Assembly: GCF_901000735.1 (NCBI RefSeq)
Contig: NC_081549.1
Location: forward strand, 3,048,942-3,112,941
Source: Corylus avellana
Taxonomy: Eukaryota; Streptophyta; Magnoliopsida; Fagales; Betulaceae
Reading direction: 5' to 3'
DNA: 64,000 bases
The translations under genes and the position numbers were made by a program. Positions 11,641-23,580 of the stretch are shown piece after piece. Position 1 is the stretch's first letter; every line of letters begins with the position of its first letter. Under the pieces are notes generated by a model. It saw only the letters and a program-made list of their open reading frames with translations. It ran no database searches and was not told the origin of the DNA.

Positions 11641-14553
11641 ATGAGATCAGGAGGCTACACTCTTCAACAAACTCTGACTGCAGAGGCCGCAAGAATAGTA
11701 AACCAAGCCATAACCCTCGCAAAGCGTCGCGGCCATGCTCAGGTGACTCCTCTCCACGTGGCAAACACCATGCTTGCAGCTTCCACTGGTTTGTTGCGCA
11801 CGGCTTGCCTTCAATCCCACTCTCACCCTCTCCAGTGCAAAGCCCTAGAGCTCTGCTTCAATGTTGCGCTCAACCGCCTCCCAGCCTCCAATTCTAGCCC
11901 CATGCTTGCCACTCACGGCTCCCAACAACACCATCCTTCCATCTCCAACGCCTTGGTTGCCGCTTTCAAGCGCGCGCAGGCTCATCAGCGACGCGGGTCT
12001 ATTGAGAATCAGCAGCAGCCTCTCTTAGCCGTGAAAATAGAGTTAGAGCAGCTCATAATATCCATCTTAGATGATCCTAGCGTTAGCAGAGTGATGAGAG
12101 AGGCTGGTTTCTCTAGCACCCAAGTGAAAAGCAATGTCGAACAAGCTGTATCTTTAGAATTATGTAATATTTCTCAACCTCCTTCTCTAAATACCAAGTC
12201 TAAGGAAAGTAATCAATTAGTAGTAGGCAAACCAGTTGTATCATCATCAGATCCAGTCAGGAATATTGAGGATGTTAGAAGTGTGATAGATAATATGATG
12301 AACAAAAGAAGGAGAAGTACTGTGATTGTAGGAGAGTGTCTTGCTAGCCTTGATGACACTGTCAGAGGAGTGATGGAAAAGATTGACAAGGGAGATGTTC
12401 CTGAAACCTTGAGAGAGGTAAAATTTATAACCCTCACACTTTCCTCTTTTGTGAATCACTCTAGAGTAGATGTTGAACAGAAACTTGGGGAGCTTAGAAG
12501 TGTTGTGAAAGGGCGTATGAACAAAGGAGTTGTTTTGTATTTGGGAGATCTTAAATGGGCAACTGACTATAGGGCTGAGCAAGGGAGGAGGGGTTATTAT
12601 TGTCCTGTGGAGTACATGATCATGGAGCTCGGAAAATTGGTTTGTGGGATCGGAGAGACGGCCGGCGGGATGTTTTGGCTCATGGGAATTGCTACTTTCC
12701 AAACTTACATGAAGTGTAAATCATCATCAGCTCATCCATCGCTGGAGACTGTTTGGGGTCTTCATCCTCTTACAATTCCTGCAGGCAGCTTGCGCTTGAG
12801 TCTCATCACTGACAGGTAAAACAGTTGGTAAAGTTGGACATAATGAATCACTTTATTTCCGCACTTGCTTTCTGAAAAATAATTTGATTTTCATGTGAAT
12901 CACCTTATTGAAGAAGTATAGTCATTTTCTTGAAGGAAAAAAGTACGTGTTGAATGAATGTATGGAATGGTAAAAAAAGAAAAACAAAAAGGAGAGTTCC
13001 CTTTTCCCCTTTGTTTTTTGAATTGATATGATATGTATTATATCTTTGTGATACGGATTAATTCACGGACTTATTTCTTATATATCAACTTAATCTTATT
13101 TTTTTTCTTCAGTGATCTTCAAAGTCAGTCCACAAGCAAGAAGGCTGAAAATGGAACTAGCTGGCTACTGCTTGAAAGTGGGGAGGAGCAGCAGCAGCAG
13201 CTTCTCTGCTGCGCCGAGTGCTCGGCAAAGTTCGATATTGAAGCTCGAAGATTGCAAAGCAGCAGCACTTGTAACAGTGACTCCACTACTTCAAGCCTTC
13301 CTGCATGGCTCCAACAGTACAAAAATGAGAGCAGAGGAGTACTCAACTCTAAGGATCAGGTTTAATTCACATATCTCAACCTCCTTAAACTTCGTAAACA
13401 TGTACATGTGATCGATGTAGTTCAACATTTATTCATTTGTAAAAGTTGAAAACTAACTTTTGCTTTTGCAATTATCATCTTCTCTTTCTACCAGAACTGT
13501 GTCCCAGTCAGAGACCTTTGCAAAAAGTGGAACTCAATTTGCAGTTCAATCCACAAACAACCCTATTCTTCTGAAAAGACCCTCACATTCTCCTCTTTAT
13601 CACCGTCTTCATCCACTACGGGTTTTTCACAGTCATGTGGGGGGCACCACCATTTCTGGAATATTTCTGAAATTTCCAACATCAATATCGTTGAACCAAG
13701 ATTGAGAATGTACATTAATACAGAGGAAAATGATCCCAAACAACCATTTTCATCAAATCCCAATTCGGATTCCTCCAGTGATGTCATGGAAACGGATCAG
13801 TACACCCACAGGTTTAAGGAGCTTAACGCAGAAAACCTCAAATCCCTATGCAATGCATTGGAGAAAAAGGTACCCTGGCAGAAGGATATAATTCCTGAAA
13901 TTGCAGAAACAATCTTAAAATGCAGGTCTGGCATGGTAAGAAGAAACAACGATGTGGCCAAAGAAGAAACCTGGTTGTTCTTTCAAGGTGTTGATGTGGA
14001 AGCTAAAGAGAAAATTGCTAGAGAATTGGCTAAGCTTGTTTTTGGGAGCTCTCAAAACAGCCTTATTTCTATTTCCCTGAGCAGCTTTTCATCAACAAGA
14101 GCCGATTCAATCGAGGATTGCAGAAACAAAAGATCCAGAGACGAGCAAAGTTGCAGTTACATCGAGAGGTTCGCGGAGGCAGTGTCGAATAATCCTCATA
14201 GGGTTTTCTTAGTCGAAGACGTGGAGCAAGCAGATTACTGCTCTCAAATGGGTTTCAAGAGAGCCATTGAAAGAGGAAGCGTAACAAAATCTGATGGTGA
14301 AGAAGTTGATCTTAGCGACGCTATCATCATTTTGAGCTGCGAAAGTTTCAGCTCAAGATCCAGAGCCTGCTCTCCTCCTACCAAGCAAAAGTCAGATCAA
14401 GAGGAGAAGCCGACAAGTCCTAATTGTTCTATGTCTTTGGATTTGAACATTTGCATTAACGACGACGACAGCGCCGATGATCAGTCAATCGACGACATTG
14501 GGCTTCTTGATTCTGTCGATAAACGGATTATTTTCAAATATCAGGAATTATGA
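11641..14553 (+). CDS. SMXL3: SMAX1-LIKE 3-type protein (SMXL, Clp/HSP101-related repressor)
   Basis: Three exons, 11641-12815, 13113-13359 and 13495-14553, with GT/AG sites and matching phases, give 826 residues. The start MRSGGYTLQQ at 11641 matches the family's MR(T/A)GG start; an in-frame TTG at 11635 gives a longer open frame but is not an ATG. Residues about 10-170 form the double Clp-N domain (RRGHAQVTPLHVA; ALELCFNVALNRLP). The C-terminal half is the degenerate AAA+-like region (EETWLFFQGVDVEAKEKIAR; PHRVFLVEDVEQADY), and an EAR motif LDLNI sits at about residues 789-793. The RGKT degron found in SMAX1 and SMXL6/7/8 is absent, as in SMXL3/4/5. Established: SMXL3/4/5 are nuclear proteins promoting phloem formation and are not MAX2-dependent degradation targets. 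The N-terminus and length fit SMXL3 best; SMXL4/5 remain possible. Confidence 0.93.
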
Positions 14554-15204
14554 AAAAAAATGAAAAACCTTATATTTGGAAGAACATGTCATCAGGTGGC
14601 CTCGTACGTACGTACGTGTCGGTCTTGTTCTAATTTTTATTCTTTTCTTTTCCTTTTTTTTTTTTTTTTGGATTTTTCTTTGTTTAATTAACATGTGTTT
14701 AGATTCTGATCGATCAGTCAATATATTCCTAGTGTTGGACATTATGTAAAATTAACTACATCATGATCATGTATATTAATCCATGAAGTTCCTCTAATAG
14801 TTAATTAATTAATTGGTGTATTTCCCCATCACCTTTTTTCCCCTTTTTGTTCTGAGGTTTTTTTTTTTGACTTGAGAGATTCATGGATAGCATTTCAGTT
14901 TGTTTTCTTTTCCCTTTCAATATAGTTTTCGCTTTCATAAGAGTATATCTCTTGTTTCTCCAAACAGTTTATAGCCAATATTTTCCTCCTTTATTTATGA
15001 CAGATTCTTTTTCTTTTTCTCTTTTCTTTTAGATAGTTTCTTTTATATTCATATATGATCAGATCGATCGTGGTGTGTCTTTCTTCCGGTTCATGCATGG
15101 AATCAAGGCCAACAGTCATAGCTAGCTATTTGAGTGGATATTGTTAGAGAATATATATAACTCCAATGCATGCATGGAATCATATGATGTTTCTATTTAT
15201 TTAC

Positions 15205-15260
15205 ACTACAACAAAAATGACCAATCACCGACCACAAATTCCCTGGTCACGATGACTTGG
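15205..15260 (+). mobile_element. CACTA-type transposon end (remnant)
   Basis: CACTACAACAAAAATG followed by a subterminal stretch with complementary motifs (GACCA / TGGTC) looks like an En/Spm (CACTA) terminus. No matching opposite end was found nearby, so the extent is unknown. Confidence 0.45.
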
Positions 15261-15547
15261 ATATTAGATTTTAGAGCATTTTCAATAATGATGACTATTT
15301 TAGTTACTCAAAATATACATTTTTTTAATTTACTTTTGTTACTAGTTTTTCACTACAAACTCCAACATATTATTTATTCAATTCTCTCTATTTTATTTAA
15401 ATATTATTCTTATTGTTTGTTAAAGGAGAGAGAGGGAGAGGGAGAGAGAAAGAAATTATTAAAATAATAGTAGAAGGTGCTACAAGTTCACTGTAGCAAA
15501 ATTTTTAGAATAACTACTCTACTAAAAACGAAAAAATGCTTCCCTAA

Positions 15548-15625
15548 GAAATAATTCAATCAGTTTGGATCACACTTAAAGAAATGGAGGTCATTAGTTC
15601 GAATCTCCCTCTCCCCTCTTGTGCA
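15548..15625 (+). mobile_element. tRNA-derived SINE fragment
   Basis: A degenerate A-box-like stretch (TTCAATCAGTTTGG) is followed 30-40 bases later by a B-box-like TTAGTTCGAATCTCC and a CT-rich stretch. The order and spacing match the better-preserved SINE at 53970-54090, here on the plus strand. Confidence 0.45.
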
Positions 15626-16082
15626 GACATGTCATTATCGGCCTTTTAGAGCACCTGCTAGCTAGAGATGCTCTTAGGCTCTTAGCAAGCAATGAAAAAA
15701 GTTGTCACTAATAGCTTAATATATATATATATATATATATATATAAACATGTTACAGTAGTTTATTTTTTAATCACTAAACAATTTTAATTACTGAATTT
15801 TATTATTTTTTTTCAATTTCTTTGCTATATTTTTTTGTTTATTATAATATTAGGAGGCTGCTAAACCCAAGAAATGAGCAGGTGATTAAACTGTTTCATG
15901 GATTCATGTTGGTCCATTTTGTTGATTTTTAACTGTAGGAATATCGATGCTTACTACTCATGCATGTGGTTGCAAAGGGAAACATTTTAAAAGGAATATG
16001 TTATTTTTAAATATGGTTTATTGTGCAAGGCTCACATTTCATGGACCGTATATCACTTGCTAGACTTTTCCCTTCGAATAAG

Positions 16083-16113
<31 letters not shown>

Positions 16114-19100
16114 AACTCAATCTTTTAATATAATATTTATCAGCAATGTCATAATCATTATCTATTTGTAACAGTCTATAAATATCAATGTGCAAATAAC
16201 ATGTATCATGCATCATAGACAATCGATCGGGAATTAACCACATGACCTTTTGATCAATTTACATCTTCTTTGGCTTTTGTGCGTGGGTCATAGGTATAGG
16301 TACACGTTGTTTCTATCTACGAATTCAACAGGTTTCCTAATTTTCTTTTTGAACTGAAAAAGCATTCAAAGATAAGGGTAAAAAGAAAAAAGAAAAGAAA
16401 AAGTAGATCTACATTAAGAAACGACGAGTAGCACAAATTGGATATATACTTCCCAAGTTGAATATCTTTTAACAACCAAATACACTATACATCATGCATT
16501 TTCTTCCTTATTGGTTTTTCATTATGTAAGACTGAATTTTATTTCGGAGAGCTATAATTATAATATCAACTAATTCTTTTTAAGTAATAGCATAGATGGA
16601 TGTGATTAGAACCTTTCTTGAATCATGTGACATTTTCTCTACATACTCCCCTCGAAGAATATTGTATTGTACATCTGTAGCAACGTACTCCAATCCCATA
16701 TTGGAAAAACGAATAACTCATATAAAGAGAGTAAATTATAAAAGAGTTTATAAGTGCTAAGTTCCCAATTGATTCATTACTAGGTAAAATTTGGCTTGAT
16801 AAGTGATTTAAGAATTTCAAATGCAATTTGACTAGTTCTTTTGTAATGATATTGCAAATGTAACTAGACATTTCCCTTAGTCACATTAATATCACATGCA
16901 TTACTCTAATTTTCCAATTAAGTTCTAATTAATTATATGGCTTTGTTGGGGTCACAATATAGTCTAAATAGATTTTTTTTTTTTTTTTTCTTTCTTTCTA
17001 GATCGAGTGAGATCTACCATCGTACTTTTGTCCTAGTTGTACAATCTTATCTAATTCAATGAATAATGCCAAGAATATTTTTGAGAAAAAATGCATGGAT
17101 TTCACAAGGGAAGCTAACCAAAGATGGATACAACTAGCTGCATGTGAAAAAGTTGACAACTTCTTAATCAAAAGAAGGGGCCAAAGGTGAAAATAGTTTA
17201 TATGTCCATGTAATCAAAGGAAAGGCATAAGCTAGAAGTTGTTCCAGGGCACATCCCCTATTGCTTCATGCATTAAACTACTTAAGTTATCATCTTTATA
17301 TATATATAATAAATTAAGCATGCGTACGTGTATGCCACTGGTTTTGTCACAGGATGAGATGAGGTTTTTTATTAATGCAATAAAACATTTGTAAAGCGTC
17401 GTCGTCTCGCTAGTTTTCCCAATCCATGCAATTACAATTCCATGAACTTAATTAACATCTATCTCCATCATGGAAAGCGTATAATTTATTGAGCATCTAC
17501 CAGCTGCTCTGTGTCTGAACAAGAGTAACATGAATTATAAAGCTTTTGGGTATTAATGTACGTGGAACACGGGCTCGACTTTATTCCACTTGTTCTTTTG
17601 TTCCAAACAAAGCAAATCGTATACTCACTCCATGTATATATATATATTTATATGTAGTTATCAATCTGCCAACTGTGAGCATCCCTTCTAAAGTTTTCCT
17701 TTGTCTACAAAGCGACCATATATATATATATATATATATATATCCTTAATTTTGAGTTTCATCGATGGAAAACTACCATTTGTTATATATATATAAGATG
17801 TCGGCTGGGATTACTTCAAGACCAAGTCATTTTTTGATTAGAGAGTTGTGAAGATGTATTTGCTAAGTTATTGAAATGGGCGAGCGTACGGTTCTTAATT
17901 GAACTCCGATCAATTGAGCCCAAGACATGCTTTATTTGTATTAAAATCTTAATTTAAATGAATAAATTTATAATTTCTTATCGATTTAAGTTTTTTGGAT
18001 AATTGATAATTTAATATAGTATCATAGCAAAGGTTCTAAGCTAAGTTCAAATCTTATCTCCTTATGTATTTCACCTCTCATTTCAATTAAATATTTCATT
18101 TGTTGGCAGCAGCAGAGTTAAGAGGTGTCCAGAAGGGACATACAGCCATGTACACTGCCTGTCAAGTTAAAATATACATAATGATGTTGGATTGGCCCTT
18201 GTTGTTAGTTATTCTTTTGTTTGATTTGTTTCTAGCTTATTGATAGATTGTTTGGACGGCTAAAATCTATTGAGCATTAATTGAAATTCACTTGAACTAC
18301 ATAGCTCGTAGCAAAGGAACATTTCGAAGCCAAATTAAATTTGACATATAATTTTTCTCAATGAGTCAAACTCCTAACTCCGTCACTACTTGTTTGGCTA
18401 GTTCAAACCTTGGACAATTATAAAGAACTCATGCATTAATCATATTCATTATGTTAAGCAATCGAGCGTGTTGGGTAGCCCAAGTAGATTTTATTTTAAT
18501 TTTTTGCCCGTCCCAATGACACGACTGTGCCTTTTACCACAACAAAAGAGAGAAAAAAAGAAAGGGGACAGATAGGGAAGTCCTCTACAAGCCCCAAAGT
18601 GATCAATCTCCTCCACAGGCTTCCATGATTGGACTGGATACTCATAACCATGACAGGAAAATAAATCATGTATCAATTTATATTTTGAATTATCTGAAAA
18701 ATCCTAATTCTATATAAGTTCTCTTGAAATTTTTTTCTCTACTTGAGAGTTTTATATATCTTTAATTGAAAAGCAAAAGTTTAAAGCTAGCTAGATAGTT
18801 GCCAAAGCTAGCTAGCTGTCTTGCATGGATCAAAATAAATGTATCTCATGGAATTTCGTGGCATCAATGTACGTTATGGTCAATCAAAAGTTTATTATTT
18901 CCTTTGTCCCGAAATAGCTTAATTAACTACATGAGTAAGGATTTTATCTTTGATTGAACTTGATCTTTTTGTTGCTTAAATTAACTACATGAGCAATGAT
19001 TCTCTTAATTTCTAGGTTAATTAAAACACTTCACTTATTACAACTGTTTTTCTTTCTTTCTTTCTTTCTAACATTTTGTTCCATTTTTTATTTAATCAAA

Positions 19101-20011
19101 TCATTTTAGATAAATTCTTACCATAAATAAGGGGAACTTGAAACACAATTCAATTTTTTCATTAATGTTTTAAAAAATTAGTTGTTGATTACTAAAAGTA
19201 CTGCTTCAAACACTACTACTTTCATTCAAAAAGCTTTGTAGAAAATGAAAGATGTATATAATTAGGACAATTTGTAAGAAACAAGTTTGAATTAAAAAGG
19301 GAAAAGGAGAAAGCAACATGTGAAATAATTCAATATCTGAAATTAAAAATTAAAAGAGTACAAAATTATGTGTGTGTGTGTGTGGTAGTGGGTTGTGTCC
19401 TCTCTAGAATTTAATTGGTATGGTGCCAAATAAATAATTAAGAAATAAAAAATAAAATAAAAAAAAAAAAAGGAAAAAGGAAAAAATTGTTGCATAATGC
19501 TCCTTATAATTAATATACAAAAAGGAATGTTGGGAATGCAAAATAACATTAAGGTATGATCCATAACGTAAGGGTTGTGCAAAGGAGAAGCAACTTTTTT
19601 CTGCTTTAGAAGGAAAAAGCAAAATCTTCCCTAAGAAATATCAAAAGAGCACTACTTTTCATGCTTTGTGAAGCGTTTTGCAAAAGAATAACTTTTCCTT
19701 CTTTGATTTTCGTAACCCCAACATTCTCATCTTTGGAAAGCATTGAAAAGTTGTGGTATATAGGGGTTGGGTTCAACATAAAATAAAAAATTAAAGCTAA
19801 AAGAAAAAGAAATCTAAAGGGTTAAGAAAATCATCGATGAGCATCTCTTCTTTAAACCTTAAAGATGCTGCTACTTTAGAATCACAAAAAGATCATTATC
19901 TTCTCTACTTTAAATTAAAACCCTAAGCATAAGTAGGGAATTTGTCGCTTCTGGCTTTTCAAAAGACTAGGACTAGTTTGGGGAATTAACACATTAAAGG
20001 TCCCTTGATCA

Positions 20012-20042
<31 letters not shown>

Positions 20043-21487
20043 CCTCTCCACATACACAAACTAAAATCCAACGAAATAGTATTATATATTATTCTCTTCT
20101 ACTTTTTACTTATCTCTTTTCTAACTTTTTTCCCATTTATGAATTGAAGAAGCCTCTATCTTTAGACCACTTTTTCTTTCTTTTTACAGGATTGTTCTTT
20201 TCTTCTTTTCTTTTTTTAAATCTTCATCCTTTTTTTCTTCTTCCCAATATTGTTTGCTTGCCGAGGTGGCATCATATTATTAGGTTTCAGTTTCACTATT
20301 GTGTGATAGTTTTTCTATTAGTTAATGTTGAACTTTTCTCACTCGGTGTATAATTAATATACTAAAGGGAAGCATGTATACATGTGGTCGTGAAGTCTAG
20401 TCACGCATCACATGCAGTGTGCTTGTGAAGTGCCAACAACTGTTGCCATTTTTGAGTTTACTTTTTCTTGTCGTTTTTTTCTATTTGTTTTCACAAATGT
20501 TTTGGTCTCCATTTGACAAATCAGCTAGTGTTCGCTTAATGGTTCACAAATGAAAAGGACACCCAAAGAGCAATATCTTAGGGAATACGTAATGTTGGGA
20601 GCTTGAGATGCACCCATTGATACCATTATTTCATTCAATCTAAATAGATGTGCACTCAGATACCAAAAAAATTGAATCAATTATTTATTATGAGTAGTAT
20701 CTTTTGTATAGTGCGTGTATTAATTATAGTTTTTACTGCATATTCCTTATAATTAAGTCTGATGTGATAGACTATGATTAATAAAATGATTGAGTAAATA
20801 ATCTGAGTTATCAATTTAATTAGCTAGTACTGGCCGACTTCTCAACTATAGACTATGAAAACTGTTTCTATAATTAAAATTTTTATCTTGTTATTGCTGC
20901 ATCAAAAATATGGGAAAAATGCAAACTTCGTGTTCTTCATTCTTTACCAATCTTTCATCTGTGTAAGACTAAAATGGGTCCACAACCGCATGACAAAGTT
21001 CTGCTCACTCCAATTTGAATTTGAAGTTTTGCAGGCATCTCTTAATATAACGCCTGTTTAGGCTACATATTACCTTTTAGTAGTCTTTGGTAGGGTAAGA
21101 GAGAGAGCGAGAGAGATGAAAAGAGGGGGCGGGGATGAGCGCAAAGGAACAAAGAATAAAAGGAAGTGATGGGGGGGGAAAAGGCAGTAAAAAAGAAGAA
21201 GCTTACTTCTCTCTAATAGCTAGCTATAATTGCTTTGGAGCCAAGTTAATCTTCTTTCCACATTTCTAGATCTATATCTACTCGTCATACTCACAACTAT
21301 TTCCTTCTTTTTAAAGCTGTAGACAAGAATTCAGAACTTCAATATGATCAGGTGCACTTTTCAAAAGTTCTTTGATGTGATTATTGTTTGAGTAGCTAAG
21401 CAAAGATATTGAATCCAGCAGCAGGACGAGTAAAAATCCCAACAAGGCCCTCATGTAACTTTATTCTTCTTCATTTGGTTTATAAAC

Positions 21488-21690
21488 TTTTTTTTTTAAA
21501 TAAATAAATAAAAAGGAGCCAGCAACAATCAGCTCCCAACTTACAACAGCAGAACAGCAACTGCATCAACAGGGGAACATCACAAAAGGAACTGGCACAA
21601 TTAGGAGGAAAACCAACCAGCAAACAGCAGAGCCTCCAAGGAGGCCAACCTGCACCCCGCTTACAAACCAGAGAGGGAAGCTAACTAGTT
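21488..21690 (-). mobile_element. LINE-like 3' end (5'-truncated copy)
   Basis: Read on the minus strand, a GC-richer segment with many TGCTG/GTTGG words runs into repeated TTTATT units and an A-rich tail (plus-strand T/A run at 21488-21514). This looks like the 3' UTR and tail of a plant LINE-1-type element. No coding part is present. Confidence 0.4.
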
Positions 21691-21710
21691 AACAGTACAT
21701 GATCCTAGCT

Positions 21711-22030
21711 AGGGGTGGCAATTTATATATGTTTGCGTGTCGGATTTGGATCATATCGAAATATTGGTATAAGACTATATAGCACAACTCAAACCCAACC
21801 AATTTATTAATTGAATGGACCATATAGCTCAACCCATACCTAGTAATTTTGTTTTGGGTTTGTGTCGGAATACAGTCGGATTTATAGGTCGTGTTAAGAA
21901 TTACTAACCCTTATGTCGGGTTCAAATCGTATCATGCCAAAAATTGATAACCTAACGTTGGTCAAACTCATCAACTCTAACATTGCCGAGTTCGCAAATC
22001 ATGCCAAAAATTGATAACCTAACATGATTC
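21711..22030. mobile_element. hAT-like non-autonomous element or other dispersed repeat
   Basis: It starts with TAGGGGTGGCAAT, typical of many plant hAT-type terminal repeats. The rest has alternating GTCGG / AACCC words and an internal near-direct repeat of ATGCCAAAAATTGATAACC at about 21936 and 22002. The right boundary and target-site duplication were not resolved. Confidence 0.35.
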
Positions 22031-23429
22031 ATAATACCCCAAAAGCTATATAATTAGCCATTTGTTGATACAAGGGCTTAAAGCCAGTAGAGAAGTTAAT
22101 TCTAAAAGTTAGATACATTTTTGTTCTTCTTAGCAAACAGCCTCAAGTTCCTTTCTTTATAAATGAGATACATATATTCAGCTAATATATAATAGGAATA
22201 AGTTGAGGCCAAGTTGCACCATGTTATAATGGTCACCAACTTGAGAATATTTCGGAATAAGTTCCAGAATATTATGTTGAAGTTTGACGTCAGTTGAATT
22301 GAAGAGTGTTCAATGCATGATTCTAGTAAATCCATAGGGTCCTTAGGTGTATGGAGCAAATGTTTGTTGATTAAGTTTGTTTTGAGAGAGGAAAAATGGG
22401 GATTCTTTTGTTATTATTGCATGATATCCCTGTCAGGAAACACTTATTATAGTATCTTAATTAGATTAAAGAGAATTATGGAATCTAATTTTCCCTCAAA
22501 AGCAGGAAGGAAGAGTAAAGTAGTGCCTTCATTACAAAAGCAATAATAAATAAATCTTAATTATTTCTAGAAAGTTGATGGCTTTTCTAAAGGAAAAGCT
22601 CCTCTTTTTACTCCCCGTGGCTGTAATTTAACCCCCTTGTTACGGGGGTAAACATTGATACATGCATCTTTTTGTACCTTCGGTTGGCTCACAGCTCACT
22701 CTTTTGGCCCTTCCAAGTAATAATAGCAAAAATAGAAAAAGTTGTCCTTGTAGTTAAAAGAACAAAATATACGGGTGGAAAGAGTGACATTGGGTTGCAA
22801 AACTGACCAATTTGATCAATGTGTCATTCCACTTAAAGACACATGAAATGCATATTGAGCTTGTAGTTTGACCCTCAAAAGCTCAATTATTCAATTAATA
22901 TCTTAACATTTTCTTGTAATTACTAAGAAAAGGTGAATGAGTACTGAAGCCTAACAACGGAATATATAATTTAAAACGGGAAGTGAATGACAAAAACATA
23001 GTTTAAACTGAATTTTCGCTCTGGTACCATATTAAAACCCCAGTTGTCAAAAAAAATGATTTAGGATTTCATAGTAAATAAAAGTTTATGCTAAAGGAGA
23101 AAATGGGCTCTCTCTCTACCTCTAGGGATTTTAGAATTTCCCCTCCCTTATCAAAATTTCATGTAAGTAAATTATATATAGGTAGGACAATAAAGATCAT
23201 TAAATAGGAAATCCAATTTTAAAAATAATTAAATTGTCGTTAACTTGCTTGAGCAATTATCAAGTAAGAGTCGAGTGAAGTTTTTGTTTCTACTTGCTCA
23301 AGTAAGTGTCGCTCAACACACTCTCATTCTCTCACTCTCTGACGTGGCTTTTAAAATTATCATTGAATCAAAAATCAATATTAACCTATCACAAATTTAA
23401 TAGTAATTTTAAAAACCACATTAAAGAAT

Positions 23430-23580
23430 GATGTGACAAATTTTACCGCTAATGCGTACATGTGACCATTAGCGTCAACACAAAATTCTACGCTAATAGT
23501 CGACCATTAGCTTTAACATATCCGATCAATAGCGGCAACTTAATTTTGTCGTCGTTATTGAGCTTATTTTTTGTAGTGTT
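23430..23580 (-). mobile_element. CACTA-type transposon end (remnant)
   Basis: On the minus strand the segment begins at 23580 with CACTACAAAAAATAAGC. It is followed by repeated AGCG/CGCT-containing subterminal motifs (TAGCGTCAA, TAGCGGCAA, GCTAATAG). Short TIR plus subterminal repeats is the CACTA pattern. No partner end was located. Confidence 0.5.

Noticed and set aside
12247..12702. A 151-codon minus-strand frame
   Set aside because: It is antisense to SMXL exon 1, which encodes a recognised domain on the plus strand.
18019..18060. Sequence resembling a retrotransposon primer-binding site (GTATCATAGC)
   Set aside because: It differs at several bases from the usual TGGTATCAGAGC, and no long terminal repeat or internal coding region was found around it.
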